Assembly: GCF_004015185.1 (NCBI RefSeq)
Contig: NZ_CP025746.1
Span: 3,861,776 to 3,925,775, forward strand
Direction: 5' to 3'
Source of the DNA: Clostridium manihotivorum
GTDB lineage: Bacteria > Bacillota > Clostridia > Clostridiales > Clostridiaceae
DNA length: 64,000 nucleotides
Shown: positions 61,775 to 64,000 of the stretch, in pieces
Layout: every line of letters starts with the position of its first letter
How positions within the stretch are numbered: position 1 is the first letter of the stretch
The notes under the pieces: generated by a model
What the model saw: only the letters and a program-made list of their open reading frames with translations
What the model was told of the DNA's origin: nothing
Database searches by the model: none
Position numbers and translations under genes: made by a program

Positions 61775-62692
61775 ATGATACACATAACAGACTTAAAAGA
61801 AAGCTTACCTTTATTTAAAGCTTTAAGTTCTGATATAAGAGTACAGATAATAGAACTTTTGGCTGAACATAAACAACTTAATATGAATGAATTAGCAGAA
61901 AAGCTCTCTCTTACTAATGGTGCTGTAACAATGCATATCAAAAAATTAGAAGAGTGTGGTTTAATAAAAACAAATACCTTGACCGCAAAGCACGGAATTC
62001 AAAAAATTTGCTATCTGCATGAGGATAAATTTGTAATCGATATAGGTACACAAGATGTAGAAAATTCCTATGAATTAGAAATAGGTATAGGTCACTACTC
62101 TTCTTATGAGATTTCACCTACTTGCGGGATAGCTACAAAAGAAAGATTGATTGGAGAAGTTGATAACCCTAGTTATTTTGCTGATCCAGAAAGAATAAAT
62201 GCAGATATTTTATGGTTTACAAAAGGTTTTATTGAATACCGCATACCAAACTACTTAAAACCTGGCCAAGAATTTTCTGAAATTCAAATATCTATGGAAA
62301 TAAGTTCGGAAGCTCCAGGCAACTGCAACATATGGCCTTCAGATATACATTTTATTCTAAACAATATTAATATAGGCAGCTGGACTAGTCCAGGAGATTA
62401 TGCTGATAGTAAAGGCATATTAACTCCTTCTTGGTGGTTCCCAAATTGGAATCAATACGGATTATTGAAACTTCTTATAATAAATAAGTTTGGGACTTTT
62501 ATAGATGGATTAAAGATTTCTGATATAAACATAAATGATATAGATTTAAACTATAAGAGCGATCTAATTCTAAAACTAGCAGTTCCTGAAGAGACAAAAC
62601 ACGTAGGCGGTTTGACTATATTCGGAAAAAACTTTGGTAACTACAATCAAGGTTTAAATGTAAGGGTTGTATACGACATTCCAAATCGCTAA
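61775..62692 (+). CDS. ArsR-type winged-helix regulator with large C-terminal sensor domain
   Basis: 305 residues. Residues 5-80 are an ArsR-like winged helix (LFKALSSDIRVQIIELLAEHKQLNMNELAEKLSLTNGAVTMHIKKLEECGLIKT). Residues 90-305 form a large beta-rich domain with many aromatic residues (WPSDIHFILNNINIGSWTSPGDYAD, GILTPSWWFPNWNQYGLLKLL), which looks like a carbohydrate-binding or cupin-like fold. It probably senses a sugar or oligosaccharide; in this place, arabinan fragments are possible. TTGAGGAGA precedes the ATG. It faces the GH43 gene across two terminators. Confidence 0.8.
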   Translation: MIHITDLKESLPLFKALSSDIRVQIIELLAEHKQLNMNELAEKLSLTNGAVTMHIKKLEECGLIKTNTLTAKHGIQKICYLHEDKFVIDIGTQDVENSYELEIGIGHYSSYEISPTCGIATKERLIGEVDNPSYFADPERINADILWFTKGFIEYRIPNYLKPGQEFSEIQISMEISSEAPGNCNIWPSDIHFILNNINIGSWTSPGDYADSKGILTPSWWFPNWNQYGLLKLLIINKFGTFIDGLKISDININDIDLNYKSDLILKLAVPEETKHVGGLTIFGKNFGNYNQGLNVRVVYDIPNR

Positions 62693-62699
62693 TATGATG

Positions 62700-62736
62700 A
62701 AAAATTCACTAAAAGAATCTTTTTTAGTGGATTTTT
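62700..62736 (+). terminator. terminator after the ArsR-type gene
   Basis: AAAATTCACTAAAA and TTTTAGTGGATTTTTT arms with a T run, eight bases after the stop. Confidence 0.75.
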
Positions 62737-62841
62737 TTACATATCTGCTTCTTACAAATTATTTAAGAAAATTCTATTACTTGCCATAGTCTCCTTATGT
62801 TTTTTATATTTGGCTTATAATAACTAGAAAATTTTACAAAG

Positions 62842-62878
62842 AAAAATCACTAAAGCAAATTGCTTTAGTGATTTTTTA
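62842..62878. terminator. bidirectional terminator between the ArsR-type and GH43 genes
   Basis: AAAAATCACTAAAGCAA and TTGCTTTAGTGATTTTT perfect arms. It can end the minus-strand GH43 transcript as well. Confidence 0.8.
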
Positions 62879-62952
62879 ATATATATTTATTTTTTCAATT
62901 CAATAATTGTACAAGCAAAGCTATATTATCCTGTTATTATAGTTTAATGTTT

Positions 62953-64000
62953 TTATTTAGCCATTTTTCCCCAAATAGCTAAACCTTTTTTATTAATACC
63001 AGTAAACACTAATGTAGCCTTATTATTTTCCCAGTCCCAAGCTGGAAGTATCTTACACTCAAATTTACCATCTGCATCAGATGAAATCGTCAAAGTAAGA
63101 TCATTATCACCTTCTAAAGACCATGTACTATCTTTCTTATCTGTGTTTCCATTAGACTTAAAAGTATATTTTTCAGATGGTATGATGTCGTTATTAGCTT
63201 TGTCTAAAACAATCACATCCCAATCACCTGGTACTGCATCTTTTGATATCTTCTGCTCTTTCTCACCAGCATACTTTTCTGGCGAAACCATAGGCCAGCC
63301 ATCTTTTGACCATTCTATCTTTCTTACATTTAAACTAAACCAATTTATATCTTCTTCAACTCTTATATGGTGATAAATATAATAATTGTCACCCTCTTTA
63401 AGTACTGAATTATGTCCAGGAGCAAGCCATCCTTGACCATCTCCAAATTTATAGCCGCCCATTATTTTATTTCCAACCTCAGTTGGAAGTATTTCTGTAT
63501 TGGTCATATCATTGCCGTTTATATCAACATATGGACCATCGATCTTTTCTGATCTTCCTACTCTTATATTATAATCCTTAGATAAAGAATCATAAGATTC
63601 AAATAAGTAATATTTCTTCTCTTTATCGTTATAAATTATATACGGTCCTTCAACTCCTCCACTGACGGACTTACTTCTAGAAGAAATATTTTTACCTTTA
63701 TCTGCAGGATTAACAGGTTTTCCAGTAGCTTTATCAAGTTTAACTATATATATCCCTGTCCAGAAAGATCCATAACTCATCCAAGGAGTACCATCTTGAT
63801 CATACACTATATTAGGATCAATGGCGTTCATCTCATCGCCTTCATCTGTTTTCACTACTACCCCCATGTCTTCCCATGGCCCAGTTAAAGATTTACTTCT
63901 CTCTAACCCTATATAGGATTTATTTTTACCAAAACTTGATGCAGCATAATACAAGTAATAGTAATCTCCAATTTTTGTTACATCTGGAGCCCATAATCCA
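62953..64000 (-). CDS. GH43 arabinan endo-1,5-alpha-L-arabinosidase (partial, cut by right edge)
   Basis: The frame stays open to base 64000, where LWAPDVTKIGDYYYLYYAAS is read, so about 349 C-terminal residues are seen. GH43 five-bladed propeller motifs: the pKa-modulating Asp in AIDPNIVYDQDGTPWMSYGSF and the general acid Glu in GGVEGPYIIY; the nucleophile-activating Asp lies outside. GPGHNSV-like WLAPGHNSVL and YHHIRVEE follow. The last 100 residues form an extra beta domain common in bacterial endo-arabinanases. The signal peptide, if any, is not in view. The enzyme would cut arabinan outside the cell to feed the ara genes. Confidence 0.9.
   Translation of the reverse strand, partial: GLWAPDVTKIGDYYYLYYAASSFGKNKSYIGLERSKSLTGPWEDMGVVVKTDEGDEMNAIDPNIVYDQDGTPWMSYGSFWTGIYIVKLDKATGKPVNPADKGKNISSRSKSVSGGVEGPYIIYNDKEKKYYLFESYDSLSKDYNIRVGRSEKIDGPYVDINGNDMTNTEILPTEVGNKIMGGYKFGDGQGWLAPGHNSVLKEGDNYYIYHHIRVEEDINWFSLNVRKIEWSKDGWPMVSPEKYAGEKEQKISKDAVPGDWDVIVLDKANNDIIPSEKYTFKSNGNTDKKDSTWSLEGDNDLTLTISSDADGKFECKILPAWDWENNKATLVFTGINKKGLAIWGKMAK

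Overview
This is an AT-rich window with strong GGAGG-type ribosome binding sites, compact operons and an anaerobic gene set ([FeFe] hydrogenase, formate dehydrogenase, small transaldolase, GntR-type AraR, YesL). It looks like the chromosome of a Clostridium or close relative, probably a saccharolytic, arabinan-using anaerobe. I cannot name the species from the sequence. No rRNA, tRNA, CRISPR array or prophage was seen.

Layout. 1-8100: a kdp potassium-uptake operon on the minus strand (tiny membrane ORF, kdpF, kdpA, kdpB, kdpC), followed by a histidine kinase, a response regulator without a DNA-binding domain, and the N-terminal part of KdpD, cut by the window edge. 8770-15500: unrelated single genes (DUF1349, VanZ, YitT, HD hydrolase, a frameshifted prolyl oligopeptidase, a small membrane protein). 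15660-20670: a YjfB gene with a SigD-like promoter, then an ECF sigma factor and its DUF4179 partner. The partner gene is split by a 1.69 kb insertion sequence with a 9-bp target duplication; the transposase is itself frameshifted. 20670-27640: small genes, a GH25 lysozyme, a double GNAT protein, an AlaX-type editing protein and a MntA/HepT toxin-antitoxin pair.

27700-40530 is the metabolic core. On the minus strand it holds fdhF, moeA, a HycB-like ferredoxin, an [FeFe] hydrogenase, a second HycB-like ferredoxin, mobA, moaA, moaC, a MOSC protein, modA and modB; a divergent mogA sits beyond fdhF. The four enzyme subunits match the make-up of a hydrogen-dependent CO2 reductase (or soluble formate-hydrogen lyase). 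The other genes supply molybdate and the molybdopterin guanine dinucleotide cofactor.

40900-52300: an XRE-type regulator fused to a CarH-like B12-binding region, divergent from an ABC exporter; a FakA-FakB (DAK2-DegV) fusion; a DUF1295 membrane protein; an MFS exporter; a 2H phosphoesterase; a membrane protein; and three tandem genes for tiny charged proteins. 52360-64000: an arabinose module. araD, transaldolase, transketolase and galM form one operon, araR stands alone, araA is divergent, and AraR-box palindromes lie at the promoters. It is followed by YesL, an ArsR-type regulator and a GH43 arabinanase cut by the right edge.

The most unusual feature is the intergenic DNA. At least three families of palindromic elements (about 50-240 bp, here called A, B and C) recur between genes throughout, often next to each other. 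Family A alone has 13 recognisable copies.
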